Assembly: GCF_030269125.1 (NCBI RefSeq)
Contig: NZ_BSSM01000009.1
Span: 124,001-188,000, forward strand
DNA: 64,000 nt
Source: Streptomyces hygroscopicus subsp. hygroscopicus
GTDB lineage: Bacteria > Actinomycetota > Actinomycetes > Streptomycetales > Streptomycetaceae
Reading direction: 5' to 3'
Shown here: positions 33,646-42,055 of the stretch, piece by piece
How the letters are laid out: each line of letters begins with the position of its first letter
Position numbering within the stretch: the stretch's first letter is position 1
The notes under the pieces: generated by a model
Seen by the model: the letters and a program-made list of their open reading frames with translations, nothing else
What the model was told of the DNA's origin: nothing
Database searches by the model: none
Position numbers and translations under genes: made by a program

Positions 33646-34773
33646 GTGACCGTCGACACGCCCGCCACCTCCCGTGCGGCCCGGGTACTCTCCCGCCCCA
33701 TCACGCTCAACGGCCTCACCGTCCCCAACCGGATCGTGATGGCGCCGATGACCCGCATGTTCTCCCCGGGCGGCGTCCCCGGCGAGGACGTGCGCTCGTA
33801 CTACGCCCGCCGCGCCGCCGCGGGCGTCGGCCTGATCGTCACCGAGGGCACCTACGTCGGCCACGAGTCGGCCGGCCAGAGCGACCGGGTGCCGCGGTTC
33901 CACGGCGAGGAGCAGCTGGCGGGCTGGGCGAAGGTCGCCGCGGACGTGCACGAGGCCGGCGGCACGATCGTCCCGCAGCTGTGGCACATCGGCATGGTCC
34001 GCAAGGACGGCGACGCGCCCTTCCCGGACGCCCCCGCGATGGGCCCCTCCGGACTGGTCACCGCGGGCGCCGAGCCCACCGGCAAGGCCATGACGCAGCA
34101 GGACCTCGACGACGTCATCGCCGCGTTCGCCCAGGCGGCCGCGGACGCCGAGCGCATCGGCTTCGACGGCGTGGAGATCCACGGCGCCCACGGCTACCTC
34201 CTCGACCAGTTCCTGTGGGAGGGCACCAACCGCCGCAGCGACGCCTACGGCGGCGACCCGGTGGCCCGCGCCAGGTTCTCCGCGGAGGTCGTCGCGGCGG
34301 TCCGCGAGCGCGTCTCGGCCTCCTTCCCCGTCATCTTCCGCTACTCGCAGTGGAAGCAGCAGGACTACACCGCCCGGCTCGCCGAGACCCCGCAGGAGCT
34401 GGAGGCGATCCTCGCGCCGCTCGCCGCGGCCGGCGTCGACGTCTTCCACGCCTCCACCCGCCGCTACTGGCTGCCCGAGTTCGAGGGCTCCGACCTCAAC
34501 CTCGCGGGCTGGACGAAGAAGCTCACCGGCAAGCAGGCCATCACGGTCGGCTCGGTCGGCCTCGACGGCGACTTCACCGGCGCGTTCGCCGGCGAGGGCT
34601 CCCCGGTCCAGGGCATCGACGACCTGCTCGACCGCCTGGAGGCCGAAGAGTTCGACATGGTCGCGGTCGGGCGCGCGCTGCTGCAGGACCCCGAGTGGGC
34701 GGCGAAGGTGCTCGGCGGCCGCGTCGAGGAGCTGGCGCCGTACGACGCGGCGTCGATGAAGACGCTGAGCTGA
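33646..34773 (+). CDS. NADH:flavin oxidoreductase (Old Yellow Enzyme family)
   Basis: A 375-aa FMN-dependent TIM barrel. GTG 33646 follows TCTGAGGAGCC. Segments: LNGLTVPNRIVMAPMTRMFS at the barrel start, QLWHIGMV, EIHGAHGYLLDQFLWEGTNRR split around the catalytic HGAH, and the C-terminal FMN phosphate site DMVAVGRALLQDPEW. It should reduce alpha,beta-unsaturated carbonyls with NAD(P)H. It stands alone between groEL2 and a convergent hypothetical gene. Confidence 0.92.
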   Translation: MTVDTPATSRAARVLSRPITLNGLTVPNRIVMAPMTRMFSPGGVPGEDVRSYYARRAAAGVGLIVTEGTYVGHESAGQSDRVPRFHGEEQLAGWAKVAADVHEAGGTIVPQLWHIGMVRKDGDAPFPDAPAMGPSGLVTAGAEPTGKAMTQQDLDDVIAAFAQAAADAERIGFDGVEIHGAHGYLLDQFLWEGTNRRSDAYGGDPVARARFSAEVVAAVRERVSASFPVIFRYSQWKQQDYTARLAETPQELEAILAPLAAAGVDVFHASTRRYWLPEFEGSDLNLAGWTKKLTGKQAITVGSVGLDGDFTGAFAGEGSPVQGIDDLLDRLEAEEFDMVAVGRALLQDPEWAAKVLGGRVEELAPYDAASMKTLS

Positions 34774-34777
34774 GGCC

Positions 34778-35359
34778 TCAGATACCGCCGATGCCGCCGT
34801 TCAGCGGCTCGATGTCGACGCGCACCGGGGTGCCCCAGACGCGGAGCACCTCGTAGTCGGTGAACTCGTGCACGAGGCGGTACGCCATCGCCGGCCGGGC
34901 GCCGCGCCGCTGGGCGGCGAGGTATGCCTCGGCCTCCCGGCGGTCGCGGCGGGGGGTGCCGCACAGCTGCCACTCCTGCCCGTTCCACAGCTCCGGCAGC
35001 CAGCGCTGCTGGGGCTGCGGGCGGTCGCCGCGGACGCCGTACCGCGAGGGCGCGGCGGCGACCGGCTCCGCCGGGCCCGGCCGGCCCTGGTACTCCGAGC
35101 GGCGGGCGGCCCGGCGCCGCGTCTCGCACAGCAGGCACAGATCGGGCGCGCTCTCGTCCACCGGGCCGTGCGGATGCTCCGCGCAGCGGGTCGCCGGGGC
35201 GTTCGTCCCGACGCTCTCCTCCAGCAGATCCAGCGCTCTGCGCAGATCCGCCCTCATCTCGTGCAGCCGCCCGTCCGGCGTGTCGGCGGCCAACGCCTCC
35301 CCGTGCTCCCCGAGCAGCCGAAGCGCTCGCCCCAGGGCGGTCAGCTGGGCGTGATTCAT
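34778..35359 (-). CDS. conserved hypothetical protein with CxxC motif
   Basis: A 193-aa protein, ATG 35359. N-terminal helices (MNHAQLTALGRALRLLGEHG, MRADLRRALDLLEESVG) are followed by a CAEHPHG...CLLC motif that may bind zinc, an Arg-rich linker, and a C-terminal part with WNGQEWQLCGTPRRDRREAE and VWGTPVRVDIEPLNGG. I do not recognise a named family. Convergent with the OYE gene (4 bp between stops), divergent from the methyltransferase gene. Confidence 0.65.
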   Translation of the reverse strand: MNHAQLTALGRALRLLGEHGEALAADTPDGRLHEMRADLRRALDLLEESVGTNAPATRCAEHPHGPVDESAPDLCLLCETRRRAARRSEYQGRPGPAEPVAAAPSRYGVRGDRPQPQQRWLPELWNGQEWQLCGTPRRDRREAEAYLAAQRRGARPAMAYRLVHEFTDYEVLRVWGTPVRVDIEPLNGGIGGI

Positions 35360-35474
35360 GGTGGTGGGTTCCGGTCGGTCGGCGAATTCCTTGCTCCCAG
35401 TGTCCACGATGCCGCCGCGGAGCCGACGATGCCTCACATGGCTCCCCACGGAGAGGCTGTGGTGGACTGCGCTC

Positions 35475-36122
35475 ATGATGACGCCACCGGCACGTCTGCT
35501 GAACGCCCTCCAGCGCTTCAACGCCGCCCATCCCTGGGACCACAACGCCCACTATCACCCGTGGCTGCTGCGGCAGTTGCCCCGTCGCTTCGGGCGGGCC
35601 CTGGACGTCGGATGCGGCTCGGGGGATCTCGTACGGCTGCTCGCGCGACGGGCCGGGCGGGTGGACGGCGTCGACGCCGACCCGGAGATCCTGGAGCGGG
35701 CCCGGGAGGCCACCGGCTCCGCGGCGCGCGTCACCTACACCCTCGGCGCCGCCCCCGGCGAACTGCCGCCCGGCCCCTACGACGTCATCACCTGTGTCGC
35801 CGCACTGCACCACCTCCCCTTCACCGAGACCCTCACCCGGTTGCGGGCGGAGCTGGCGCCCGGGGGGACGCTGGTCGTCGTGGGATGCGCCCGGGACGAG
35901 GACGTGCGCGGGGTGCTCTCGGTGCCGCTCAACGCGCTGGTCGGCTGGGTGAGGAACCGGGGGCGGACCGTCGCGCGGCGGCCCGTGAGCATGACCGCGC
36001 CCACTCGGCAACCGGAGATGGACTTCGCGGAGATCGCCGGGGAGGCCCGCCGGCTGTTGCCCGGGGTCCGGCTGCGGCGGGGGTTCTTCTGGCGGTACAC
36101 CCTGGTCTGGCGCGCGTCGTGA
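35475..36122 (+). CDS. class I SAM-dependent methyltransferase
   Basis: A 215-aa enzyme. SAM motif I is ALDVGCGSGDLVRLLARR, motif II VDGVDADPEILERAREA, and CVAALHHLPF marks the post-II strand; LAPGGTLVVVG is motif III. This is the ubiquinone/UbiE-like methyltransferase-11/25 type. The substrate cannot be inferred. ATG 35475 is a double-Met start (MMTPPARLL). Confidence 0.87.
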   Translation: MMTPPARLLNALQRFNAAHPWDHNAHYHPWLLRQLPRRFGRALDVGCGSGDLVRLLARRAGRVDGVDADPEILERAREATGSAARVTYTLGAAPGELPPGPYDVITCVAALHHLPFTETLTRLRAELAPGGTLVVVGCARDEDVRGVLSVPLNALVGWVRNRGRTVARRPVSMTAPTRQPEMDFAEIAGEARRLLPGVRLRRGFFWRYTLVWRAS

Positions 36123-36478
36123 CAGGACGGGGTACGCCGTCAGGAAGCCGACCGGGCGGCCCGTGAGCAGGCCGCCCGCGTAGAGGGTGACCGCGGACGG
36201 GCCCGCCGTACCGCGCGCCCGTACCTCCGCCGTCCCCGTCCTCCGCCGCCCCCGTAGCCGGCACGCCCCGCCACGTGTCCCCGTCCTCCGCCGCCCCCAG
36301 CACCCCCAGCGCCCCGGCACCGCCCGCAGCCCGCCCCGTCCGCCGCGCCGGGGGCCGCGGGGGACGTCCGAGGCCGGGTCGTGCGGGGGGGGGCGGGTGA
36401 CGTCGGCCGGGCCGCCGACGTGGGCGAGGACGGAGGGCGCGGTGGAGGCGGGGTCCGTGTGGCCCCCGAGCGTCCGCG
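36123..36478. other. 356-bp gap with possible gene remnant and G9 run
   Basis: No intact gene. Minus-strand translation near 36125-36200 gives VTLYAGGLLTGRPVGFLTAYP, which looks protein-like but has no start codon, ribosome site or continuation of good quality; it may be the end of a decayed gene. A run of nine G at 36385-36393 lies in it. Confidence 0.35.
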
Positions 36479-37402
36479 TCAGCCGGTCGCGCGGGTGAGC
36501 GCGGCGCGCAGACGGCCCCCGGAGTCCTCCAGAAGGCGGGCGGCCGTCGGGCCGTCGACCTCGGCCAGCAGGACGAGGATCGCGGCCTTCACCTCGCCGC
36601 CCGACTCGGTCAGCGCCCGCTCGATCTCCGCGTCCCCCGCGCCCGTGGCCAGCGCCACGATCCGCCGGGAGCGCGCCCGCAGCTTGGCGTTGGAGGCGCG
36701 CACGTCGACCATCAGGTTCCCGTAGGTCTTGCCGAGCCGGATCATCGTGATGGTCGACAGCATGTTGAGGACGAGCTTCTGCGCGGTGCCCGCCTTGAGC
36801 CGGGTCGAGCCGGCGATCAGCTCGGGGCCCACGACGATCTCGATGCCGTGCTCGGCGGCGGCCGCCAGCGCGCTGCGCTCGTTGCAGGCGAGCCCGATGG
36901 TCAGGGCGCCCTGCGCGCGGGCGTGCTCGACCGCGCCGACGGCGTACGGGGTGCGGCCCGACGCGGAGACGCCGACCACCGTGTCCTCGGGGGTGAGCTT
37001 GAGCGCGTCGAGGTCGGTGCGGGCCAGCTCGCCGGAGTCCTCCGCGCCCTCCACGGACGAGACCATCGCCTCGGGGCCGCCCGCGATCAGGCCGACGACC
37101 TGGGCGGGATCGGTGTTGAAGGTGGGCGGGCACTCGGAGGCGTCCAGGACCCCGAGGCGCCCGGCGGTGCCCGCGCCGGCGTAGATCAGGCGTCCGCCGC
37201 GGGTCATCCGCGCGGCCACCGCGTCGATGGCGGCGCAGATGCGGGGGAGCTGTCCGGCGACGGCGCCGGGCACGCCCGCGTCCTCGCGGTTCATCAGTCT
37301 GGCGATGTCGAGTGTGGGCAGGCGGTCGATGTCGGCGAGTTCGGGTCGGAAGGCCTCGGTGGTCAGCGAGGCCAGCTGGCTGCGCAGGTCGTGGGAGGTC
37401 AT
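36479..37402 (-). CDS. murQ: N-acetylmuramic acid 6-phosphate etherase
   Basis: A 307-aa SIS-domain enzyme that removes lactate from MurNAc-6-P to give GlcNAc-6-P, feeding cell-wall recycling into the nagA reaction encoded earlier in this window. Motifs: GGRLIYAGAGTAGRLGVLDASE, SVEGAEDSGELA and the phosphate-binding VVGVSASGRTPYAVGA. Length is standard. It lies 77 bp downstream of an RpiR-type regulator on the same strand, the usual MurQ/MurR pairing. Confidence 0.95.
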   Translation of the reverse strand: MTSHDLRSQLASLTTEAFRPELADIDRLPTLDIARLMNREDAGVPGAVAGQLPRICAAIDAVAARMTRGGRLIYAGAGTAGRLGVLDASECPPTFNTDPAQVVGLIAGGPEAMVSSVEGAEDSGELARTDLDALKLTPEDTVVGVSASGRTPYAVGAVEHARAQGALTIGLACNERSALAAAAEHGIEIVVGPELIAGSTRLKAGTAQKLVLNMLSTITMIRLGKTYGNLMVDVRASNAKLRARSRRIVALATGAGDAEIERALTESGGEVKAAILVLLAEVDGPTAARLLEDSGGRLRAALTRATG

Positions 37403-37479
37403 GGGAGCGGCTCTCTCGGTCTCGAATGCCGGTTGGTGTTCCCCCGGTGCCGGTGCTCACCCGACGTCGCCGCCGGTGC

Positions 37480-38373
37480 TCACCTGGAGTTGTTGCGGTG
37501 CCGGTGCGCCAGCGCCTCGTACGACGCGGCGAGCGAGGGCGCCGCCGTCTCGTACGTGCGCTGGGCCACTCCCACGAACAGACAGTCCACCACGAGCAGT
37601 TGGCTGGTCCGCGAGGACATCGCGGCCGGCCGCAGCTCGGTCTCCCGTGAGGTGGACGTGGTCAGTACGTGGTCGGCGTACTGGGTGACCGGTGAGTCGG
37701 GGCGGCCGGTGATGGCCACGGTGGTCGCCCCGTGCTCGAAGGCGACCCGCAACGGCTCGATGACGTCCCCCGTCGAGCCGGAGTGGGTGATCGCGATCGC
37801 CACGTCGCCCGAGCGGAGCTGGACGGCGTTGGTCACGGCGAGGTGCGGATCGCTGTGCGCGTGCGCTATGAGCCCGATGCGCAGCAGCTTCTGGGTGAGG
37901 TCCTGGGCGACGAGCCCGGACGCCCCTATGCCGTACACATCGGTGCGGCGGGCGCCGGCGAGCGCGGTGACGGCCGCACCGAGCTGGCCGGTGTCGAGTC
38001 CGGCGGCGGTGTCGGCGAGGGTCTGCTGTTCCTCGTAGGCCAGTTTGGCCACGACGTCGGCGATCGGGTCGTCCACGGCGATGTCGGTGGTGATGGCGGG
38101 CGCCCGCCCGGACTGCTGCTGGGCGGCCAGGCCCGCGAGGGCGAGCCGCAGGTCCCGGTAGCCGGGGTAGCCGAGCAGCCGCGCGGTGCGCACGACCGTG
38201 GCCTCGCTGGTGCCGGTCAGTTCGGCGAGGCCGGTGACCGTGAGGGCGGCGCAGCCGGCCGGGTCGTTCGCGACGGCCTCGGCGACGCGCTGCATGGACC
38301 GGGTCATCGACGGGGCGAGGGTGCGCACCTTGGCGGCGAGCGAGCCCACCGGACTGCCGAAACTTTCCTTCAC
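37480..38373 (-). CDS. MurR/RpiR-family transcriptional regulator
   Basis: About 297 aa with an N-terminal RpiR helix-turn-helix (RVAEAVANDPAGCAALTVTGLAE ... TGTSEATVVRTARLLGYPGY across the HTH) and a C-terminal SIS domain (DVYGIGASGLVAQDL, ITHSGSTGDVIEPL). The SIS part should sense a sugar phosphate, probably MurNAc-6-P, and control murQ directly downstream. Start is GTG 38373 or GTG 38385. An AT-rich GAAA-N5-TTTC palindrome at 38390-38402 just upstream is a likely autoregulatory operator. Confidence 0.9.
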   Translation of the reverse strand: MKESFGSPVGSLAAKVRTLAPSMTRSMQRVAEAVANDPAGCAALTVTGLAELTGTSEATVVRTARLLGYPGYRDLRLALAGLAAQQQSGRAPAITTDIAVDDPIADVVAKLAYEEQQTLADTAAGLDTGQLGAAVTALAGARRTDVYGIGASGLVAQDLTQKLLRIGLIAHAHSDPHLAVTNAVQLRSGDVAIAITHSGSTGDVIEPLRVAFEHGATTVAITGRPDSPVTQYADHVLTTSTSRETELRPAAMSSRTSQLLVVDCLFVGVAQRTYETAAPSLAASYEALAHRHRNNSR

Positions 38374-38389
38374 GTCCTGGGTCACCTCT

Positions 38390-38402
38390 GAAAGATATTT
38401 TC
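38390..38402. promoter_or_regulatory. candidate RpiR operator
   Basis: GAAAGATATTTTC, arms GAAA/TTTC around GATAT, in the 68-bp divergent region between the regulator and the next gene. It is the only AT-rich palindrome there. Confidence 0.45.
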
Positions 38403-38441
38403 GGTTCGGTGTCCGGGTCAAGAGTGCGCACAATGGGTTGT

Positions 38442-38825
38442 ATGGAGCCCCTTACTCCCCTTGAACAGGCCCTGCACGCCGCCCGCGCCCTGGTCCTCGC
38501 CGATCTGGTCGCGGGCCGGGTGGCGGAGGCGGACGTGGTCTCGCTGGTCGAGGACTCCGTGGCGCGGCGGCGCTGGTGGGTGGAGCAGTGGCCGGACGGC
38601 ATGCGCTACGTGGCCGGACTGGTCGCCCAGGACGTCCAGGACGCGCTGCTCGAACGGTACGGCCGCTGGCCGCTGTGCCCGGTCTGCGCCTTCGGCGACC
38701 CGCACGCGCTGGACGTGGAGCCGGAACTGGGCCCCGACCCGCACTGGGTCTGCCACCAGGCGGGCGTGAAGGTCGCGGCGGTCGGCTCGCTGGGCTCCGC
38801 CGTCGGCGGGGCGCCCTCCTCGTGA
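38442..38825 (+). CDS. conserved hypothetical protein with C/H cluster
   Basis: A 127-aa protein, ATG 38442. The N-terminal half is helical (LEQALHAARALVLADLVAGR); the C-terminal half has CPVCAFGDPHALDVEPE and then HWVCHQAG, a C-x2-C...C-H arrangement able to bind zinc. No named family recognised. It is followed after 7 bp by the DUF4031 gene and probably forms an operon with it. Confidence 0.7.
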   Translation: MEPLTPLEQALHAARALVLADLVAGRVAEADVVSLVEDSVARRRWWVEQWPDGMRYVAGLVAQDVQDALLERYGRWPLCPVCAFGDPHALDVEPELGPDPHWVCHQAGVKVAAVGSLGSAVGGAPSS

Positions 38826-38832
38826 GGCGCCC

Positions 38833-39111
38833 GTGACGGTGTACATCGACCCGCCCACCTGGCCGGGTCACGGCCGCCTGTGGTCGCACCTGGTGAGTGA
38901 CGTGTCCTACGACGAACTGCGGCTGTTCGCGGACGGGTTGGGGGTGCCCCGGCGGGCCTTCGAGCGCGATCACTACGACCTTCCGTCGCACCGGTACGGT
39001 GACGCGGTGGCGGCCGGTGCGGTGGAGGTCAGCAGCCGCGAAGTGGTGCGGCTGCTACGCGAGTCGGGACTGCGGCGGCCCAAGGGGCTGGTGCGGCGGG
39101 GGATTTCCTAG
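38833..39111 (+). CDS. DUF4031 domain protein
   Basis: A 92-aa protein matching the DUF4031 pattern: MTVYIDPPTWPGHGRLWSHL, SYDELRLFADGLGVPRRAFERDHYDLP, and a C-terminal VRLLRESGLRRPK. Function is unknown; conserved Asp, His and Tyr suggest metal or nucleotide binding. Cotranscribed with the preceding C/H-cluster protein; convergent with the GNAT fusion gene. Confidence 0.88.
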   Translation: MTVYIDPPTWPGHGRLWSHLVSDVSYDELRLFADGLGVPRRAFERDHYDLPSHRYGDAVAAGAVEVSSREVVRLLRESGLRRPKGLVRRGIS

Positions 39112-39118
39112 CCGGACG

Positions 39119-40189
39119 TCAGGAGCGCAGCTCGTACGCCACGAGCCGGTCGTCGATCGCGCCCACCGATTCGAACCCCGCGCGGGCGAGGACCGCCTGG
39201 GAGGCGGTGTTGGCCGCCTGCGCCCTCGCGTACACGGTCCGTACGTCGTCGCGGGCCAGCGCCCACCGGGACAGCGCGCGCAGCGCCTCCGTGGCGTAGC
39301 CCCGGCCGCGGGCGAGCGCGCAGACGTTGTAGCCGATCTCCACGCGCCCGTCCTCGTCCGGGGAGCTGTGGAAGCCCAGGGCGCCGACCGCGCGGCCGTC
39401 CTCCGCGCGGACGAGGGCGAAGGTGGTGAACTCGGGCCGGTGGACGCCCGCTTCGTACGCCGTCAGCAGCATCCTGGCGGCGTCCCGGGTGCCCTCCTCG
39501 GGACCGCCCTCGATCCAGTCGAAGCCGCCGTCGCCGTCGAGGGCGAGATCGCGGGCGGCGGCCGGGCGGACGCCGGTGAGGACGAGGCGTTCGGTGGGCA
39601 GGACGAGGTTGTTGTGCCAGCGCCACCCGGTGACCGGGGCCCGGCCCGGCAGTTCGCCCCGGCCGGTCGCCCACAGCAGGGTCGGCCAGGGCTCGGGGCC
39701 GGGCCGCACGTGCGGGAAGATCGAGGCCAGGACGGAATCGGCGAGTTCGGCCGACGGCTCGTAGGGGAGACCGAGGCCCTCGGCCATGTCGTGGGCGTGC
39801 AGCAGGACTTCGGCCACGCCCATCGCGGCGAAACCCACGCGGTCGGCGCTGCGGAACGGGTAGGGGTGGAAGGCGCGGACACCGGGCGGGGCGGTGGTCA
39901 CGGCGGCGGCGAGCAGCGCGCCGGTGGCCTCGATGACCTGGAGCAGCCCCGCGTTGTCGGTGCCCTCGTCCGGCCGCAGGGCGAAGGGCACGTAGGCGTC
40001 CTGGGCGCGCCCGGCCAGATTGGCGGCGTACGCGACGAGGTCGTCCGCGACGTGCACGGCGGTGGTGTGGCAGTCCCACTCGACCCGCCCGGCGCGCACG
40101 CTCCGCCAGTCCCGGTCAACCGCCTTGCGCAGTACGGCCAGGCATCCCGCCACGGCCTCGGTCACATGTTCCCCGCTCATCGGTCGCAT
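39119..40189 (-). CDS. DinB/maleylpyruvate-isomerase-like protein fused to GNAT acetyltransferase
   Basis: A 356-aa two-domain protein. The N-terminal half (about 1-190) resembles the DinB/mycothiol-dependent maleylpyruvate isomerase fold (WDCHTTAVHVADDLVAYAAN, AEVLLHAHDMAEGLGL, with metal-type histidines). The C-terminal half (about 195-356) is a RimJ/RimL-type GNAT (LVLTGVRPAAARDL, CALARGRGYATEALRAL, NTASQAVLARAGFES). The fusion suggests acetylation linked to mycothiol or thiol-transfer chemistry; this is inference. Two Met codons lie at the start (MRPMSGEHV). Confidence 0.82.
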   Translation of the reverse strand: MRPMSGEHVTEAVAGCLAVLRKAVDRDWRSVRAGRVEWDCHTTAVHVADDLVAYAANLAGRAQDAYVPFALRPDEGTDNAGLLQVIEATGALLAAAVTTAPPGVRAFHPYPFRSADRVGFAAMGVAEVLLHAHDMAEGLGLPYEPSAELADSVLASIFPHVRPGPEPWPTLLWATGRGELPGRAPVTGWRWHNNLVLPTERLVLTGVRPAAARDLALDGDGGFDWIEGGPEEGTRDAARMLLTAYEAGVHRPEFTTFALVRAEDGRAVGALGFHSSPDEDGRVEIGYNVCALARGRGYATEALRALSRWALARDDVRTVYARAQAANTASQAVLARAGFESVGAIDDRLVAYELRS

Positions 40190-40215
40190 GGGCGCACCCT
40201 AGGCCGGGGGCGCCC

Positions 40216-40860
40216 TCAGGGCGACAGCATTTCCAGCTCGGCGGCGAGGTTGTAGCGGGCCGTGGCCTCCCAGTGCTCCCGGCCGTAGGGGGTGTGGAAC
40301 AGCCTCGGCAGGGCGATGAGCCGGCGCAGGACGGCGCAGCGGCCCTGCTGGAAGGCGTCGTTGGGGACGAAGTGGTACTCCTCGCGCACCTCGGCGGTGT
40401 AGACGGCGTACGCCGACGGCGGCGCCGCCAGGATCGCGAGGTCCGCGTCGCACAGCACCTGGCCGTCGCGGTCGTCGTCGGCCGGATCGTGCGTGACGGT
40501 CAGCCGGACGAGCCGGGCCACCTCGCGGGCCTTCGCCTCCGGCACCCCCGCCTCGGGCAGCGCGCGCTCGGCCAGCCGCGCCGAGCGCTCCTCGTTCTCG
40601 GAACGCTCCGGGAGGTAGACCGCGTCGTGGAACCAGGCGGCCAGGCGCACGACGTCCGGGTCGGCCGCGTACTCCTGGAGCGCGTCGACGTGGTCGAGCA
40701 CGGCGGTGAGGTGGTCCAGGGTGTGGTAGCGGCGCTGGGGTTCCCGCCAGCGGGCGAGGAGGTTGTCCGCGTAGGGGGCGGGGTCCGGGCCGCCCTCGGG
40801 GGAGCGGGCGGCGTCCAGGGCGCGGGCGAAGCGGAGGCGGAGGGCGTCGAGGTCGGCCAT
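40216..40860 (-). CDS. HD-domain metal-dependent phosphohydrolase-like protein
   Basis: About 214 aa. Residues RRYHTLDHLTAVLDHV and then LAAWFHDAVYLP form the H...HD metal site, with a further T-HDP...D (LTVTHDPADDD, CDADLAIL) completing an HD-superfamily site. This is the COG4339-type group of predicted hydrolases with no defined substrate. Start ATG 40860, or 40869 with three more residues. Transcribed toward the GNAT fusion, 26 bp apart. Confidence 0.82.
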   Translation of the reverse strand: MADLDALRLRFARALDAARSPEGGPDPAPYADNLLARWREPQRRYHTLDHLTAVLDHVDALQEYAADPDVVRLAAWFHDAVYLPERSENEERSARLAERALPEAGVPEAKAREVARLVRLTVTHDPADDDRDGQVLCDADLAILAAPPSAYAVYTAEVREEYHFVPNDAFQQGRCAVLRRLIALPRLFHTPYGREHWEATARYNLAAELEMLSP

Positions 40861-41036
40861 GGGGGCCATTCTCGCGCGGCGCCCGTCCGGTGGCGTACCG
40901 GCGCGGCCCGGCGGCGTACCGGCTCGCGCCAGCCACGTCGGGCGGCCACGGCGTACGCACCCGTACGTCCCCCTGCGTACCCGTCGGCGTACCTGCCCGT
41001 CGGCGTACTGGCGCCCGCTCGGCGGCGTACCCTTGA

Positions 41037-41052
41037 ATTGGACTAGACCTCT
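41037..41052. promoter_or_regulatory. dre-like DasR site upstream of cutC
   Basis: ATTGGACTAGACCTCT matches the dre consensus at 13 of 16 positions and is almost the same as the reverse complement of the nagK site (AGTGGACTAGACCTCT). It lies 33-48 bp upstream of the cutC start, a position suited to repression. Confidence 0.65.
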
Positions 41053-41084
41053 ACTGGATCTCTGGCCGCGACGAATGGGGTGCC

Positions 41085-41783
41085 ATGAGCAAGCGTGCAG
41101 TCCTGGAGGTGATCGCCCTCGACGTCGAGGACGCGGTCGCCGCCCAGGCGGGAGGCGCGGATCGCCTGGAGCTGGTCACCGAGATGGCCGCCGACGGGCT
41201 CACCCCGTCCGCCGCCACCGTCGCCGGCGTCCGCGCCGCCGTCGACGTCGACCTGCGCGTGATGCTGCGCCTCGCGGACGGGTTCGCGGCCGGTGACGTG
41301 GCGCGGCTGCTCCGGGTCGCGGAGGAGATGCGGGAGGCGGGCGCCGACCAGTTCGTGCTGGGATTCCTCGACGCGGACGGCGGGGTGGACCTGGCCGCGG
41401 TGGAGCGGGTGGCCGACGCGCTGGAGGGCTGCCGGTGGACCTTCCACCGCGCCATCGACCGGGCCGCCGACCGGGACGCCCTGCGCAAGCAGCTCGCCGA
41501 CCTGCCCGGCCTCGACACCTACCTCACCGCGGGCGCCGCCACCGGTGTGGACGAGGGGCTGCCGACCCTGCTGGCCGAGGCCGCCCGCCGCGGTGAACCG
41601 GGCTACGGCCCGACCATCCTCGTCGGCGGCGGCCTCCGCCTCGACCACGTCCCGCCCCTGCTCGCCGCCGGCCTCGACGCCTTCCACATCGGCGGCGCGG
41701 CCCGCCCGCGGGGCTGGCACGGACCGGTGTCGGAGGGCGCGGTCAAGGAGTGGCGGAGGGTGCTGGACGGCGCGGCCGGCTAG
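41085..41783 (+). CDS. cutC: CutC family protein
   Basis: A 232-aa TIM-barrel protein (LEVIALDVEDAVAAQAGGADRLELV, GADQFVLGFLDADG, WTFHRAIDRAADRD, ILVGGGLRLDHVPPLL). It was named for copper homeostasis, but that role is disputed and the enzyme activity, if any, is unclear. The dre-like site 33 bp upstream suggests control by GlcNAc status in this genome, which would favour a sugar-related role. ATG 41085. Confidence 0.9.
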   Translation: MSKRAVLEVIALDVEDAVAAQAGGADRLELVTEMAADGLTPSAATVAGVRAAVDVDLRVMLRLADGFAAGDVARLLRVAEEMREAGADQFVLGFLDADGGVDLAAVERVADALEGCRWTFHRAIDRAADRDALRKQLADLPGLDTYLTAGAATGVDEGLPTLLAEAARRGEPGYGPTILVGGGLRLDHVPPLLAAGLDAFHIGGAARPRGWHGPVSEGAVKEWRRVLDGAAG

Positions 41784-42055
41784 CCTCGGCGTCCCCGTGA
41801 CACCGACGCCCACGCCGAACGGCTCGTGGACGGCCTTCTCGCCGTACCCGCCCACCGCAGAGCATCGGAACGGGCGGCGCCGTCGCCCCGGCGGGCGGCT
41901 CGGCGCCGCCGACCGCGGGCACGCGCACCGGCGGCGCCGGGAGGCCGCGTGCGAGCCGTCGTACGCCCGCGCAAGGCGTGCCGCGCGAAACCGCCCCGCC
42001 CCGGCCGAGGGTCCGGCGCGGGAGCGGGGCGGTCGCGGTGACGCGCGGAGCGGTG

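Noticed and set aside
40870..41036. Repeated GGCGTACC motifs upstream of cutC as a CRISPR or iteron array
   Set aside because: Units are short, irregular in spacing and degenerate; no spacers of constant length and no cas or rep genes nearby.
41990..42033. Terminator after cutC
   Set aside because: Only 9 bp of stem (ACCGCCCCG/CGGGGCGGT) around a 26-nt loop, over 200 bp from the stop codon; too weak to call.
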